64,000 nt of DNA from an uncultured Acidimicrobiaceae bacterium (GCA_947258375.1 CAMYIJ010000020.1:1-64000); one strand, 5' to 3'; shown: positions 42,751 through 52,165, counted from the stretch's first letter. Notes: generated by a model from the letters alone, not told the origin. A program made the numbers and translations.

Positions 42751-43626
42751 GTGACTCTCGATCGCGCGGCGCTTCAGGCGAACGTCAACGCCCTTTATCA
42801 ACGGGAGCACGACGACCTCGGCGAGGCCGGAACCCACCGGATGCTCGACGAGGCTCGCCGCTGGGATCTCAGCGAGACGCTGGCCGCAGGAGGTGTTGTC
42901 GGGTTCGCCCACGTCGGGGTTGCCGACTGCGGTCTCCATGTCGCCGCGGCAGTCAATGCCGCTCTCGATACCGGGGCCGACACTGTTCTGGCCATCAGTG
43001 TCCTCCACGCGTTCAGCGAGGAGATGGAAACCGCTCGCAAGGACGTCGCCGCCGGCGGCACCCCCTCCCACCACGCCACATGGGGTATCCAGGGCCCCGG
43101 ACTCGACTTCCGCGACGACTGGCGCGGCGACCACGCTATGCGCAGCCTGCGTCACTTCTGGGCAGCCGAGACGAAACGACGTGGCACTTCCGATCGCCGG
43201 ATCGTCGAGCGCTACCCGTATCTGGCCGGCGGCAAACCCGGTGACCTGCCCAACATCGACGAGGTGGCCGGTATTGCCGAGAACGCTGTCATCGTCACCA
43301 CCGGCGACCAGTTCCATCACGGCATCGGATACGGCACACCGTCCGCCGAGGCTCTCGACCCCGAGCCGGACGGCCTCGCCGTGGCGCGGGCATCAATGGA
43401 GGAAGGCTTCGTGCTGATCGAACAGGGTGACTATTGGGGCTACAACCAGCACTGCGTCCTGGCCAAGAGCGACGACCGCGACGTTGTCCAACTGTTCCGA
43501 TACCTCCGCGGGCCGCTGCGGGGCACATTGCTCGACATCGCTTACACCGACTCAACCGAGCTCTACGACCAGCCCGCTCCCACCTGGGCGTCCGGAGGCT
43601 TCATGAAGTTCGACAGAGTCGGCTGA
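42751..43626 (+). CDS. MEMO/LigB-like protein of unknown function
   Basis: A 291-residue soluble protein I do not firmly recognise. GFAHVGVADCGLHVAAAVNA, TGADTVLAISVLHAF and VIVTTGDQFHHGIGYG follow the order of MEMO/LigB-superfamily motifs (PHAGY..sG, vvllgp.H, va.sDxsHyg), with His and Asp residues that could bind a metal. The match is by pattern only. GTG 42751 starts 4 bases after the CBS gene stop, so the two form an operon. Alternative: an unrelated alpha/beta hydrolase-type fold. Confidence 0.5.
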   Translation: MTLDRAALQANVNALYQREHDDLGEAGTHRMLDEARRWDLSETLAAGGVVGFAHVGVADCGLHVAAAVNAALDTGADTVLAISVLHAFSEEMETARKDVAAGGTPSHHATWGIQGPGLDFRDDWRGDHAMRSLRHFWAAETKRRGTSDRRIVERYPYLAGGKPGDLPNIDEVAGIAENAVIVTTGDQFHHGIGYGTPSAEALDPEPDGLAVARASMEEGFVLIEQGDYWGYNQHCVLAKSDDRDVVQLFRYLRGPLRGTLLDIAYTDSTELYDQPAPTWASGGFMKFDRVG

Positions 43627-44367
43627 CTACTTCGATAGCTCGATGAGGACGTTCCAGGCATACCTCCTGGTGAAAGGCGCCGCCTTCATCAGAACCCGAT
43701 CTCCCCGAGACAGAACCTGCACCGTGCGGCCAAAGACGGGAAGGGACCGCAGCGGCACCGCCAGCAGCGTCAGCAGGTTGAAGAACGTCAGCTCGACTCG
43801 CGGGAACATGCCCCGGGCCATCGCGAAATCGGACATGAGCAGCGGGTGCTCATCGACACTGCGCATCTCGGGGGTCCGCCTCCGGTAGGCGTTGATCGCC
43901 GGATTGTGGCCGAGCGGCTCGATGAAGAGCGCCCGGCCGCCCGGCTTGAGCACACGATGGATCTCGCCGAAGGCCCGCTCCAGATCGAGGTGATGGAGGA
44001 TGCCGGTGCCGCACACCATGTCGAATTCTCCGTCCGGGAAGTCCATGGCTTCTGCGTTCATCTCGAGCAGCTCGACGTCCGCACCTGCACTGATCCGGGT
44101 TCGGGCTTGGCGAATGGCCTCGGGAGAGATGTCTATGGCAACCACTGAGGCACCGGCCTTGGCGAGGCGGGTGGCGTAGCCGCCGGGTCCGCAGCCGTAC
44201 TCGAGCACGCGGCTGCCGGCGGCACCTTCGAGGATCTTGTCGAGATAAGCCGCCCGGCATTCCGCGAACACCGAGTAGTACTTGCGAGCCGCGGTGCGGT
44301 TCCCGTGCTCGCCGGAGTACCGCCGGTCGTGGAACTCTGCCTCGCGGCGAGACCGCCCGTCGTCCAC
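43627..44367 (-). CDS. Class I SAM-dependent methyltransferase
   Basis: A 246-residue methyltransferase: motif I VLEYGCGPGGYATRLAKAG, acidic loop VVAIDISPEAI, motif DFPDGEFDMVCGTGILHHLD and the post-motif HRVLKPGGRALFIEPLGHNP. The EFHDRRYSGEH and EHPLLMSDFAM parts resemble small-molecule or lipid methyltransferases of polyketide/quinone type. The open frame extends far upstream, but GTG 44367 with GAGG upstream gives the family length. Substrate unknown. Confidence 0.88.
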   Translation of the reverse strand: MDDGRSRREAEFHDRRYSGEHGNRTAARKYYSVFAECRAAYLDKILEGAAGSRVLEYGCGPGGYATRLAKAGASVVAIDISPEAIRQARTRISAGADVELLEMNAEAMDFPDGEFDMVCGTGILHHLDLERAFGEIHRVLKPGGRALFIEPLGHNPAINAYRRRTPEMRSVDEHPLLMSDFAMARGMFPRVELTFFNLLTLLAVPLRSLPVFGRTVQVLSRGDRVLMKAAPFTRRYAWNVLIELSK

Positions 44368-44496
44368 TGTGCCTCGAATCGGATCGGAAACGCGGAATGT
44401 AGCACGTGGCAACCTGCCCGCCCTTGCCTGACTGAGCCGACGATCGGTACCCGTACACTCACGGGTCGGAACAACGGCGCTTGGAAGGGAGCTGCG

Positions 44497-45696
44497 ATGG
44501 GCGACGAGCTGCGACGGCGTATGGAGACTGAAGCCATCCACGCCGGTGAGATCCACGACGCCTCGGGGGCTCACATCGCACCCATATACCAGACGTCGAC
44601 ATACACCTTCAAGAATATGCAGGCGATTGAAGACTGGGCCGCCGGCGAGACCGAAGCGTATATCTACTCCCGTGGCGGCAACCCGGCCCGGACTGCGCTC
44701 GCCGACAAGCTGGCAACGCTGGAGGGTTTCGGGATCGGATCCGCTGCTGCCGAGATATTCGGCTCGGGCATGGCCGCCATCAGTGCGGCGTTGATGGGGA
44801 TGGCCCGGGCCGGCGACCACGTCGTCGCTCAGCAAGTGCTCTACGGCTCTGCCGATCATCTCATCTCCGAAGTTCTCCCCGAGTACGGCATCACCAGTTC
44901 CCGGTTTGTCGGACTCGAGCCGGAGGCGCTCGATCGCGAGCTGTCCCAGCATCCGAACACGAAGGTGGTGTACCTCGAGACGCCCGCCAACCCGACGATG
45001 ACCCTGATAGACATCGCGGCATCGGCGGAGGTGGCGCACGCTCGGGGGGCCCGGGTCGTGGTCGACAACACGTTCGCCACTCCGTTGCTGCAGCGCCCTC
45101 TCGAGCACGGCGCCGACGTCGTTGTTCACAGCACCACGAAGTACATCAACGGCCACGGAACCATCATCGGTGGCGCGGTCGTCGCTGCCGATACGGATCT
45201 GTTGGAGGAGTCCATCGCTCCGTTGATCCGGTTCACCGGCGGGGTTCCGAGCCCGTTCGACTGTTGGCTCACCAACATCGGCCTCAAGACGCTGCCCCTC
45301 CGGATGCGCCAGCACTGCGTCAACGCGGCCGCGGTCGCAGAGTTCCTCGACTCCCACCAGGCGGTCGTGGCGACTCACTACCCGGGCCTGGCCGGCCACC
45401 CGCAGCACGCCCTGGCGGCTCGCCAGATGGACGGATTCGGGGCGATGGCCGCGTTCGATCTCGGAAACTACGAAGCGGCCACTCGATTCCTCGACAGGAT
45501 CGAGCTGTGCACCCTCGCTGTGAGCCTGGGCAACATCGACACGCTGGTGGAGCATCCGGCGTCCATGACCCACCGGGTCCTGACCCCGGAGGGACGCGCC
45601 GCCGCCGGGATCGGCGATGGCCTGATCCGGATATCGGTGGGGCTCGAAGCCGCCGACGACATCATTGCCGATCTCGACCAGGCCCTCAGCGACTGA
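44497..45696 (+). CDS. Cystathionine gamma-synthase/lyase-type PLP enzyme
   Basis: A 399-residue Cys/Met-metabolism PLP enzyme: TEAIHAGEIHDASGAHIAPI, QTSTYTFKN, YSRGGNPARTALADKLATLE, EIFGSGMAAISAALM, VYLETPANPTMTLID and the Schiff-base Lys in VHSTTKYINGHGTIIGG. Together with the downstream cysteine-synthase-type gene it forms a transsulfuration pair; gamma-synthase, gamma-lyase and O-acetylhomoserine sulfhydrylase are not separable here. AAGGGAG precedes the ATG. Confidence 0.93.
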   Translation: MGDELRRRMETEAIHAGEIHDASGAHIAPIYQTSTYTFKNMQAIEDWAAGETEAYIYSRGGNPARTALADKLATLEGFGIGSAAAEIFGSGMAAISAALMGMARAGDHVVAQQVLYGSADHLISEVLPEYGITSSRFVGLEPEALDRELSQHPNTKVVYLETPANPTMTLIDIAASAEVAHARGARVVVDNTFATPLLQRPLEHGADVVVHSTTKYINGHGTIIGGAVVAADTDLLEESIAPLIRFTGGVPSPFDCWLTNIGLKTLPLRMRQHCVNAAAVAEFLDSHQAVVATHYPGLAGHPQHALAARQMDGFGAMAAFDLGNYEAATRFLDRIELCTLAVSLGNIDTLVEHPASMTHRVLTPEGRAAAGIGDGLIRISVGLEAADDIIADLDQALSD

Positions 45697-45709
45697 GGCC
45701 CGCGGAACC

Positions 45710-46720
45710 ATGACCGAACCGCAGACGATTCTCGACGCCATCGGCAACACGCCGCTGCTGAAGCTGAACCGCGTCACCGACTCGCTCGACGCGAGTGTCT
45801 ACGTGAAGTGCGAGTTCACGAACCCCGGGGGCAGCATCAAGGACCGTATGGCCCGGCAGATGATCGAGGCAGCCGAACGACGCGGTGACCTGAAACCGGG
45901 TGGGACCATCGTCGACCAATCCACCGGCAACACCGGCCCGGCGTTGGCATTCGTCGGAGCCGTGAAGGGCTACCGCGTCAGGCTGTTCCTGCCGGCACAG
46001 CTGAGCAGCGCATACGACCCGTCCGACCGCATCCGGATCGCTCGGCTATACGGCTGTGAGGTGACACCAATCGACTTGAACGACCACATCGCAGGCGTGG
46101 ATCGACTCGACGGCCTGGACAAGGCCGCCGCCCATGTCGCCGTCCGGATGAAGCACTGCTTCGATCTCCAACAGACCGAACCGTCCGTCTGGTGGGCCAA
46201 CCAGCTCTGCAACGCCGACAACACGGCGGCCCATCGTGAGGGCACCGGGGCGGAAATCCTCGAGCAGGTCGACGGGCCCATCCACGGCTGGATCGCTTCA
46301 GTCGGAACCGGCGGCACCCTCCTCGGGGTGGCACAAGCGCTGCGGGCTCGGCACCCCGAACTGACCGTCGCCGGCGTTGTCCCGACCGATGATCCCCGGA
46401 TCGAATGGGTGCGAACCCGAGCCGTCCATCGGGCCCTCGAGCAGTTCGGCGTTCCCGATCAACGGTTCCTGATGGAAGAGCTTCTCGAAGGCAACGTCAT
46501 GGACCGCGAGCTCACCGTGGACAACGGCGACGCCAGGCAAATGGCCGACCGGCTATGCCGGGAGGAGGGCCTGTATTGCGGCATGTCGTCGGGCGCCAAT
46601 GTGGTGGCGGCCATCCAGATGGCAAAGCGACTGGGCCCCGGATCACAAGTCGTCACCGTCGTCGTCGACCGGCGTGATCGCTACATCGCCGAACACCCCA
46701 ACGAGCACTACGTGGTCTAG
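45710..46720 (+). CDS. Cystathionine beta-synthase/cysteine synthase-type PLP enzyme
   Basis: A 336-residue fold-type II PLP enzyme: AIGNTPLLKLNRV, Lys in TNPGGSIKDRMARQMI, STGNTGPALAFVGAVKGY, SVGTGGTLLGVAQAL (phosphate loop), GLYCGMSSGANVVAAIQ. No CBS regulatory domains are attached. It starts 13 bp after the gamma-synthase/lyase-type gene, so the pair probably converts homocysteine to cysteine or the reverse. Confidence 0.93.
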   Translation: MTEPQTILDAIGNTPLLKLNRVTDSLDASVYVKCEFTNPGGSIKDRMARQMIEAAERRGDLKPGGTIVDQSTGNTGPALAFVGAVKGYRVRLFLPAQLSSAYDPSDRIRIARLYGCEVTPIDLNDHIAGVDRLDGLDKAAAHVAVRMKHCFDLQQTEPSVWWANQLCNADNTAAHREGTGAEILEQVDGPIHGWIASVGTGGTLLGVAQALRARHPELTVAGVVPTDDPRIEWVRTRAVHRALEQFGVPDQRFLMEELLEGNVMDRELTVDNGDARQMADRLCREEGLYCGMSSGANVVAAIQMAKRLGPGSQVVTVVVDRRDRYIAEHPNEHYVV

Positions 46721-46741
46721 GTGGACGGCGCGCTTGCGGAG

Positions 46742-48019
46742 TCACATAGCGCCGATACCGACTGCCACACCGGCAATCACTGCAGCGAGCGCTCCGCCGA
46801 AGGTGAGGAAGGCCCCAATGCCCATGAGGCCGCCCTGCTCCGATCCGGCCGTCCCCAGGAACACGTCTACGAACTCGTACACGATCATTCCGCCGACCAT
46901 CCCTATCAGTCCCGTTGCGAAGATCAGGTAGTCGGTCGCCCAGTCTCCGATCGATGCCGGCAGCACCCCATCTCCGCCGACCACGGCGATGGTGGAGCCG
47001 ATGGCGAGGCCGACCACCGCACCGAGCCGCCCGAGGGCCAACGCAATGAATGCGGCAACCGCAACGACCGCCGCCAGCGACAAGGTGCCGGCGCCGTCGG
47101 GCAGCTCAACCGGAACCAGCAGTGCTGCGGTGGTGAACACACCGAGCGCAATCCCGATGGCTGCGCCGGCACCGATCACTACAACCTTCAGCGTGCGGAT
47201 GAAATCCCCGAAGGTCGGGAAGGCGTCGACCCGGAGAATCACCCAGTGCGGCACCGCGACGGCCAGCCAGCCGGCAACCAGCAGCCCAACCACTACCTCG
47301 AGCGCCAATGACAGAGTGAATTCGGCCACGTCGCTGAACCCCAGCACGACTGTTGCGATTGCCGCTACGAGCATCGAGAGGATGTCGACGGGTGCCTGGC
47401 TCGCGTGTTTGAGGAAACGTTCGCTCTCGATCAGCTCGACTGGCCCCGGCACCCTCCCAATCCGCCACATTCCCGCGCCGAATCCGACTTGGGCGGCAAC
47501 CGCAGAGCCCAGAGCACCTACCAGCACGCCCACAATCAGCCCGGTCGGGCCGCCAATCGACAAGCCAATGATCAGACCCGACGCCACGCCTATCGGGACC
47601 CCGTACGAGGCACTCATAGCAAGCGTCCACACGGCGAACCCCTCGTCTGGCTTGCCGTATCTGCCCACGAGGCGGCCGACGATCTTGACTTCGTTGATCA
47701 AGGGCAGCATTCGCGAGATCACGAAGCTGGGCACGGCGATGGCCAGGAAGACGCCGAGCCCGGCCAGGAGCCCTTCCGCGAATTCAGCACCACCGCGATG
47801 ACCGGCGATCAACCCACCGATAACGATCGCGGCCGCCGTCAACGCGGCCACGCCGAGGTACGCCCACCGGGCAAAGGGCGGATCCCAGAAGACGAGGAGG
47901 AACCCGACTACAAGAAGCATCGTCGCCGCAACGTTGACTCCCGTTGCCGAAGCACTGCTCACGGCCCATGCTACGGCCGCCAGCAATCCCAATCCCGAAT
48001 ACCTCAACGGAAGCGCCAT
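46742..48019 (-). CDS. Polytopic membrane protein, unknown function
   Basis: A 425-residue protein of about twelve hydrophobic segments, rich in Gly, Ala and Val, with a soluble-like patch around residues 120-145 (RMLPLINEVKIVGRLVGRY) and 195-225 (RIGRVPGPVELIESERFL). No transporter family recognised. ATG 48019 has GGAGGGG directly upstream. It converges with the PLP pair. Confidence 0.75.
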   Translation of the reverse strand: MALPLRYSGLGLLAAVAWAVSSASATGVNVAATMLLVVGFLLVFWDPPFARWAYLGVAALTAAAIVIGGLIAGHRGGAEFAEGLLAGLGVFLAIAVPSFVISRMLPLINEVKIVGRLVGRYGKPDEGFAVWTLAMSASYGVPIGVASGLIIGLSIGGPTGLIVGVLVGALGSAVAAQVGFGAGMWRIGRVPGPVELIESERFLKHASQAPVDILSMLVAAIATVVLGFSDVAEFTLSLALEVVVGLLVAGWLAVAVPHWVILRVDAFPTFGDFIRTLKVVVIGAGAAIGIALGVFTTAALLVPVELPDGAGTLSLAAVVAVAAFIALALGRLGAVVGLAIGSTIAVVGGDGVLPASIGDWATDYLIFATGLIGMVGGMIVYEFVDVFLGTAGSEQGGLMGIGAFLTFGGALAAVIAGVAVGIGAM

Positions 48020-48068
48020 GACCCCTCCGAACACGGCGCCAAGCACCGTCCTGTTCCCGAACTCGAGT

Positions 48069-49268
48069 CTAGGTCAGTGGTCCCGCGGAGCCCGATCCGC
48101 CGGACTCGTCGACGCCGGGCTGGAGGGCGGCAGCCACAGCCGCGACGAGGAGCACAAGCGCTGAGATGAAGATGCTCGTCGACAGGCCAAACCGATCGGA
48201 CATCGCGCCGGCCGCCGTAGAGCCGACCGTCATGGCGACGCCGTATCCGACTGTGAATCGAGCCAGGGTGGCGGTCCAGCGATCCTGAGGCAGGTGGATC
48301 CGAATCAGGTGGGTCGTGGCGCTGACTGCAGAAACGAACACCGACCCGAAGGCCGCCGCGGAGAAGATCAGCGCCCCCAGTGTCGAGGACACAATCACAA
48401 CCAACGAAGCGCCGGCCATGAACAGGTACATCAAGCCAGCCAACCGACCCGACTCCGATCGGTTTATCGGGCTCGCCCAGAGCCGACCCGCAACCAGGGA
48501 CGCGATCCCGAGCACCGCCCAGAACGCCCCCACCGCAGGCGGCGAGGCGTCCTGTCCCCTCAGCAACGCAACGACGAACGTCATGTAGCCGATCGATCCC
48601 AACCCGAAGAGGATGTAGGCCATCTCCAAGCGGAGTAGCACCGCGACACCGCCGGGTCGCACATAGGAGAGCAGCGGGGGCTCGGGCAGCGCCTCGATAC
48701 TGGCGCACGCCTCGCGTAATGACCGGAACACGAAGGGCGCGGCGACGATCGTGGCGGCCCCCATGACCCACCAGACGATGCGCCATCCGCCATCGCTGCG
48801 AAACGCAATCGGGAGCAAGAGACCGGTCGCGGCGATGCCGGCGCCTACCCCACCGAAGAACAGACCGATGATCAGGCCGCTGGTCGCCCCGGTCGACAGC
48901 CGCGCCGCGATGATCCCGCCGGAGATCAGCAGCACCCCCGCCGTGCCACCCGCGATGAGCCGCAAGGCAACGTGCGACGCCACGTCGCCGGCGACGCCCG
49001 TCAACAACAACGTGATTCCCACCGCAACGTAGGAGTACCAGTACGGCCAGCGCAGCCCGTAACGCCGGATGATCCGCGGAGTCAGCAACGAGCCGATCAG
49101 GTACGCCCCCAGGTTGGCGCTCTGGATCGCCCCACCCGTTGTCAACGACCAGCCGAGATCATCTCGCAGAGCAGGCAGGACGGGGCCAAAGGCGAACCGA
49201 GCCATTCCGATCCCGGCGGCCGCGCCGACGCTGAGCACCAGGATCCAGCGGACGGGAGATCGCGACAT
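48069..49268 (-). CDS. MFS transporter (YbfB/YjiJ-like)
   Basis: A 399-residue major facilitator with twelve predicted segments. The first reads RWILVLSVGAAAGIGMARFA, then FGPVLPALRDDLGWSLTTGG, with the MFS loop-2 pattern TPRIIRRYGLRWPY. The MARFAFGPVLP start is typical of the YbfB/YjiJ group. Substrate unknown. A 49-bp gap follows to the polytopic membrane gene on the same strand. Confidence 0.88.
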   Translation of the reverse strand: MSRSPVRWILVLSVGAAAGIGMARFAFGPVLPALRDDLGWSLTTGGAIQSANLGAYLIGSLLTPRIIRRYGLRWPYWYSYVAVGITLLLTGVAGDVASHVALRLIAGGTAGVLLISGGIIAARLSTGATSGLIIGLFFGGVGAGIAATGLLLPIAFRSDGGWRIVWWVMGAATIVAAPFVFRSLREACASIEALPEPPLLSYVRPGGVAVLLRLEMAYILFGLGSIGYMTFVVALLRGQDASPPAVGAFWAVLGIASLVAGRLWASPINRSESGRLAGLMYLFMAGASLVVIVSSTLGALIFSAAAFGSVFVSAVSATTHLIRIHLPQDRWTATLARFTVGYGVAMTVGSTAAGAMSDRFGLSTSIFISALVLLVAAVAAALQPGVDESGGSGSAGPLT

Positions 49269-49372
49269 GGAGGCTGATCGTAGGGCAGGGCACCGGCCCG
49301 CCGGTGATCACGGCGAATATCTCCCGAGGCTGCTGCGTAAGTAGAAGTATGGCGAGTACGATCGGGACAGTT

Positions 49373-49984
49373 ATGAGCGCAGAGATTCCCAGCGCGGATC
49401 GCGCTCTTCTGACACAGGCACGGGACGGGGAGCGCGCGGCCCGCGAACAACTGGCCCGACGGGTCGGCCGGTCTGCATACGTGTTTGCGCTCCAGATCAC
49501 AGGCACCCCCGAGGCGGCCCACGACGTCGCCCAGGATGGTGTCTTGCGGTTCTTCCAGCACCTCGACCGCTTCGACGCCAGCCGCCCCATCGACCCATGG
49601 CTGTATCAGATCGTGCGCAACCGCGCCCGGGACCTCATGCGTCGGGAACGAGTCCGACGCCACGAATCGCTCGACGCCTGGCTGGAACAGGGGCACCCGG
49701 AAGCAGCCGACCCCTCAGCCGACCCGGCGGCCGATGCCGAGCGCCACGACCTGCAGCGGCGAATCTGGCGAGCCATCTCCCAGTTACCCGAGGCCCACCG
49801 CGAGATCTTCGTGCTCCGCGATTACCACGACCTTTCCTATCGCGAGATCGCCGAGGTGCTGGGAATACCGCAGGGCACGGTGATGTCACGGCTCCACGCC
49901 GCCAGGAAAGGCCTGCGAGAGATCCTGACCAATGACGAAAACCCCGTCGTCGAAGGACCGTCGGGTCGAGGAGGTGACCAATGA
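49373..49984 (+). CDS. ECF-subfamily RNA polymerase sigma factor
   Basis: A 203-residue sigma-70 family protein with region 2 (AHDVAQDGVLRFFQHLDRFD, PWLYQIVRNRARDLMRRER) and region 4 (LPEAHREIFVLRDYHDLSY, REIAEVLGIPQGTVMSRLHA). Regions 1 and 3 are absent, as in ECF factors. Its stop overlaps the anti-sigma start (ATGA-type), so the two are coupled. ATG 49373 has GGGACAG upstream; ATG 49349 is an alternative. Confidence 0.92.
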   Translation: MSAEIPSADRALLTQARDGERAAREQLARRVGRSAYVFALQITGTPEAAHDVAQDGVLRFFQHLDRFDASRPIDPWLYQIVRNRARDLMRRERVRRHESLDAWLEQGHPEAADPSADPAADAERHDLQRRIWRAISQLPEAHREIFVLRDYHDLSYREIAEVLGIPQGTVMSRLHAARKGLREILTNDENPVVEGPSGRGGDQ

Positions 49985-50421
49985 GTGAGCGACAGCACGG
50001 ATTCGACGAGGCGTTGATCTCGGGTTACCTCGATGGCGAACTCACCCAGCGCGACGACCAGCGGGTGCGGCTCCATCTCGAAGACTGCGCCGAGTGCCGG
50101 GCCATCGCCGACGGGATGCGCAAAGTAAAGGAGGCAACAATGACATCGGAGTTTCAAGTACCGGAAGACACCCAATGGGACGAGAAGCCGCGCGGAGGAG
50201 TTTCGGCCTTCCTCTCCAGGTTTGGCTGGACGATTGCAATCGCCTGGGTGATCGCCATCGTCGGGTACGGCATCTGGCAGGTGGCGACCGGCGCCGAGGA
50301 TCTGCTCGAAGCAGTCCTCGTCTTCGGCCTGTGGCTGGGCTTCGGCCTGGTCTTCCTGTCGGTCTTGATTGACCGGCTCAAGACGTTCAAAACCGATCCG
50401 TATCGGAGGATAGAAAAATGA
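49981..50421 (+). CDS. Membrane anti-sigma factor with zinc-binding domain
   Basis: A 146-residue protein. The N-terminal ZAS-type domain reads LISGYLDGELTQRDDQRVRL then HLEDCAECRA (HxxxCxxC). Two membrane segments follow (about 80-98 and 106-126). It would hold the ECF sigma factor at the membrane until a signal arrives. The C-terminus is cytoplasmic and short, so sensing probably involves the membrane or the zinc site. Confidence 0.9.
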   Translation: MSERQHGFDEALISGYLDGELTQRDDQRVRLHLEDCAECRAIADGMRKVKEATMTSEFQVPEDTQWDEKPRGGVSAFLSRFGWTIAIAWVIAIVGYGIWQVATGAEDLLEAVLVFGLWLGFGLVFLSVLIDRLKTFKTDPYRRIEK

Positions 50422-50738
50422 TCGTATCGACCAGCGAGGTCGTCGCAGGGCATCGCATCGTGCGCACCGTGGGACTAGTTCGCGGCAACACAATCCGAGC
50501 CCGCCACGTCGGAAAGGACATCAAGGCGGCGTTCCGCAACGTTGTCGGCGGCGAGATCTCGGAGTACACCAAACTCCTCGGCGAGGCCCGCGAGCAAGCG
50601 ATCGACCGGATGGTCGCCGAAGCTGAAGGGCTCGGCGCCAACGCCATCGTGGCGGTGCGTTTCACGACTTCAATGGTCATGTCAGGCGCCGCGGAGTTGC
50701 TGGCATACGGGTCGGCGGTGGTCGTAGAAGCTGAGTGA
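50418..50738 (+). CDS. YbjQ/UPF0145 family protein
   Basis: A 106-residue protein of the pentameric YbjQ family: VVAGHRIVRTVGLVRGNTIR, VGGEISEYTKLLGEAREQAI and AEGLGANAIVAVRFTTS. The family is annotated as putative heavy-metal binding without proof. The ATG overlaps the anti-sigma stop, so it is the third gene of the sigma operon. Confidence 0.92.
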   Translation: MIVSTSEVVAGHRIVRTVGLVRGNTIRARHVGKDIKAAFRNVVGGEISEYTKLLGEAREQAIDRMVAEAEGLGANAIVAVRFTTSMVMSGAAELLAYGSAVVVEAE

Positions 50739-50744
50739 ATCACA

Positions 50745-50798
50745 GCGTTCGTTGTGCTTAAACCCGTCCCATAGCGGCGATTTAGGCACAACGAACGC
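50745..50798. repeat. Long inverted repeat, 18-bp arms
   Basis: GCGTTCGTTGTGCTTAAA (50745-50762) and TTTAGGCACAACGAACGC (50781-50798) are inverted copies with one mismatch, which is a G-U pair in RNA. The 18-base spacer is 50763-50780. It fills the gap between yjbQ-type and MFS genes on the same strand. No T run follows. It may be a terminator or a mobile palindromic element; its arms are much longer than other terminators here. Confidence 0.8.
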
Positions 50799-50825
50799 GT
50801 CGCGGGGGTCGCCTATCGTGCGCTG

Positions 50826-52064
50826 ATGTCAACTGCGGCCGGAGTCTCCCCACTCGAGAACAACCTACGGCTATACGACCGCCACCGGATCGCGACCCGC
50901 CTCCTCTTCTGGTTTCCCACATCGCTGCTCTTCTACCTCGAGCGGGTTGGGTTGGGAGCCGCCCTGCGGCTCGCCGCGGTCTACTTCCTTGCGGTGGTGG
51001 TCCTCGAGGTCCCGTCAGGTTGGTTCAGCGACCGCTTCGGCCGGGTCCACACCATTCGCATCGGGGCCGCCGCCTGGATCGTCGCATACACCACGTTTCT
51101 GATTGCGGGTTCCTCGGTCGTGCTTCTGTCCCTCGCCCAGGTATTCGTGGCCCTCGGATTCGCCGCCCTCTCCGGGACTGAGGCCGCCTTCCACTACGAC
51201 ACCCTCGAAGCGCTGGGCAGACCGTCCGACTTCGAACGCCGGGAATCTCGAGCGAGCCGTAACGCCTTCCTCGGGACCACTGCCGCAGCCGTCGTCGGCG
51301 GGGCGCTCGGTCTGCTCGATCTGCGGCTTCCGTTCGCCGCCGCCCTCGTCGCAGCGGTCTATCAACAGGTGCTGGCAGCCGGCATGGTCGAACCAACTGC
51401 AGCGAGCGGCCGCGCCCAGTCGCAAGATTCGGTTGCACCCGGCCAGATCCGCGCATCGCTCCGCTACCTGGCCCGGCCGGGCCTCGCCTGGCTCTTCCTC
51501 TTCATGACACTTCAGCAACCGCTCGAGGGCCTGGCGATCGACCTGATCCAGCCGTGGCTCACAGAGGTGACCGGGGCCAGCCTGGCCGACTCAGGAGCGG
51601 CACCGCTCTACAGCGGACTCATCGTCGCCGCCATCTCGCTGGTGGGAGCGGCCGCTGCCGCGAGGAGCTACCAACTCCGCGCCGCGTTCGGGCTGCGTGG
51701 CGCCCTGGGCATCCTGGCTTCAATAGAGGCTCTCATCCTTATCGGCATGGCCCTCACCCGCTCACCGTGGCTGGTGCCCCTGCTCGTGCTTCGCAGCACT
51801 CAAGCTGCCGCGGCCCCGGTGCTCGTAGCCGCCGCGGCCGCCCCGCTGGTAATGAAACACCATCGGGCAACGTTCCTCTCGATCGGCAGCCTGGCAGGAC
51901 GTCTCGCCTACGGAAGCGTCCTCATCGGCCTCGGATTCTTCGACGAACTCGCCGACGTCCTCACGGTCGGTGCCGGCATCGGGATCGCCTCCCTGGCGCT
52001 CTTGCTGGTAGGCCACATCGTCCTCGGCCGTGATGACCTCGTGAGCGCGCCGGACTCGGGCTGA
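50826..52064 (+). CDS. MFS transporter
   Basis: A 412-residue major facilitator with about twelve segments. It shows EVPSGWFSDRFGRVHTIRIG, the loop-2 MFS signature, preceded by AVYFLAVVVLEVPSG, as in drug-efflux members whose early loop reads PSGxxADxxGRR. The FERRESRASRNAFLGTTAAA loop and a central Arg/His-rich region fit this group. Efflux function is inferred. ATG follows the long inverted repeat by 27 bp. Confidence 0.87.
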   Translation: MSTAAGVSPLENNLRLYDRHRIATRLLFWFPTSLLFYLERVGLGAALRLAAVYFLAVVVLEVPSGWFSDRFGRVHTIRIGAAAWIVAYTTFLIAGSSVVLLSLAQVFVALGFAALSGTEAAFHYDTLEALGRPSDFERRESRASRNAFLGTTAAAVVGGALGLLDLRLPFAAALVAAVYQQVLAAGMVEPTAASGRAQSQDSVAPGQIRASLRYLARPGLAWLFLFMTLQQPLEGLAIDLIQPWLTEVTGASLADSGAAPLYSGLIVAAISLVGAAAAARSYQLRAAFGLRGALGILASIEALILIGMALTRSPWLVPLLVLRSTQAAAAPVLVAAAAAPLVMKHHRATFLSIGSLAGRLAYGSVLIGLGFFDELADVLTVGAGIGIASLALLLVGHIVLGRDDLVSAPDSG

Positions 52065-52111
52065 TCCACTGCATCCCGGCTCCGACCACGCGCCTCGCCG
52101 TTCGATGGCCC

Positions 52112-52148
52112 TTGACATCTGTCGCAATCGGCCGTACGTTGGCCGTAC
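52112..52148 (+). promoter_or_regulatory. Promoter and operator repeats of the toxin-antitoxin operon
   Basis: A perfect -35 TTGACA (52112-52117) is followed after 17 bp by TACGTT (52135-52140), a moderate -10. Two direct copies of GGCCGTAC (52130-52137 and 52141-52148, 11-bp period) cover the -10 and start region, the position expected for binding by the antitoxin to repress its own operon. Confidence 0.6.
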
Positions 52149-52165
52149 ACGACGAGTGATGAGCT

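Noticed and set aside
43627..45777. A single 716-residue minus-strand ORF
   Set aside because: Only the last 246 residues are a methyltransferase; the rest overlaps the well-supported PLP enzyme on the other strand.
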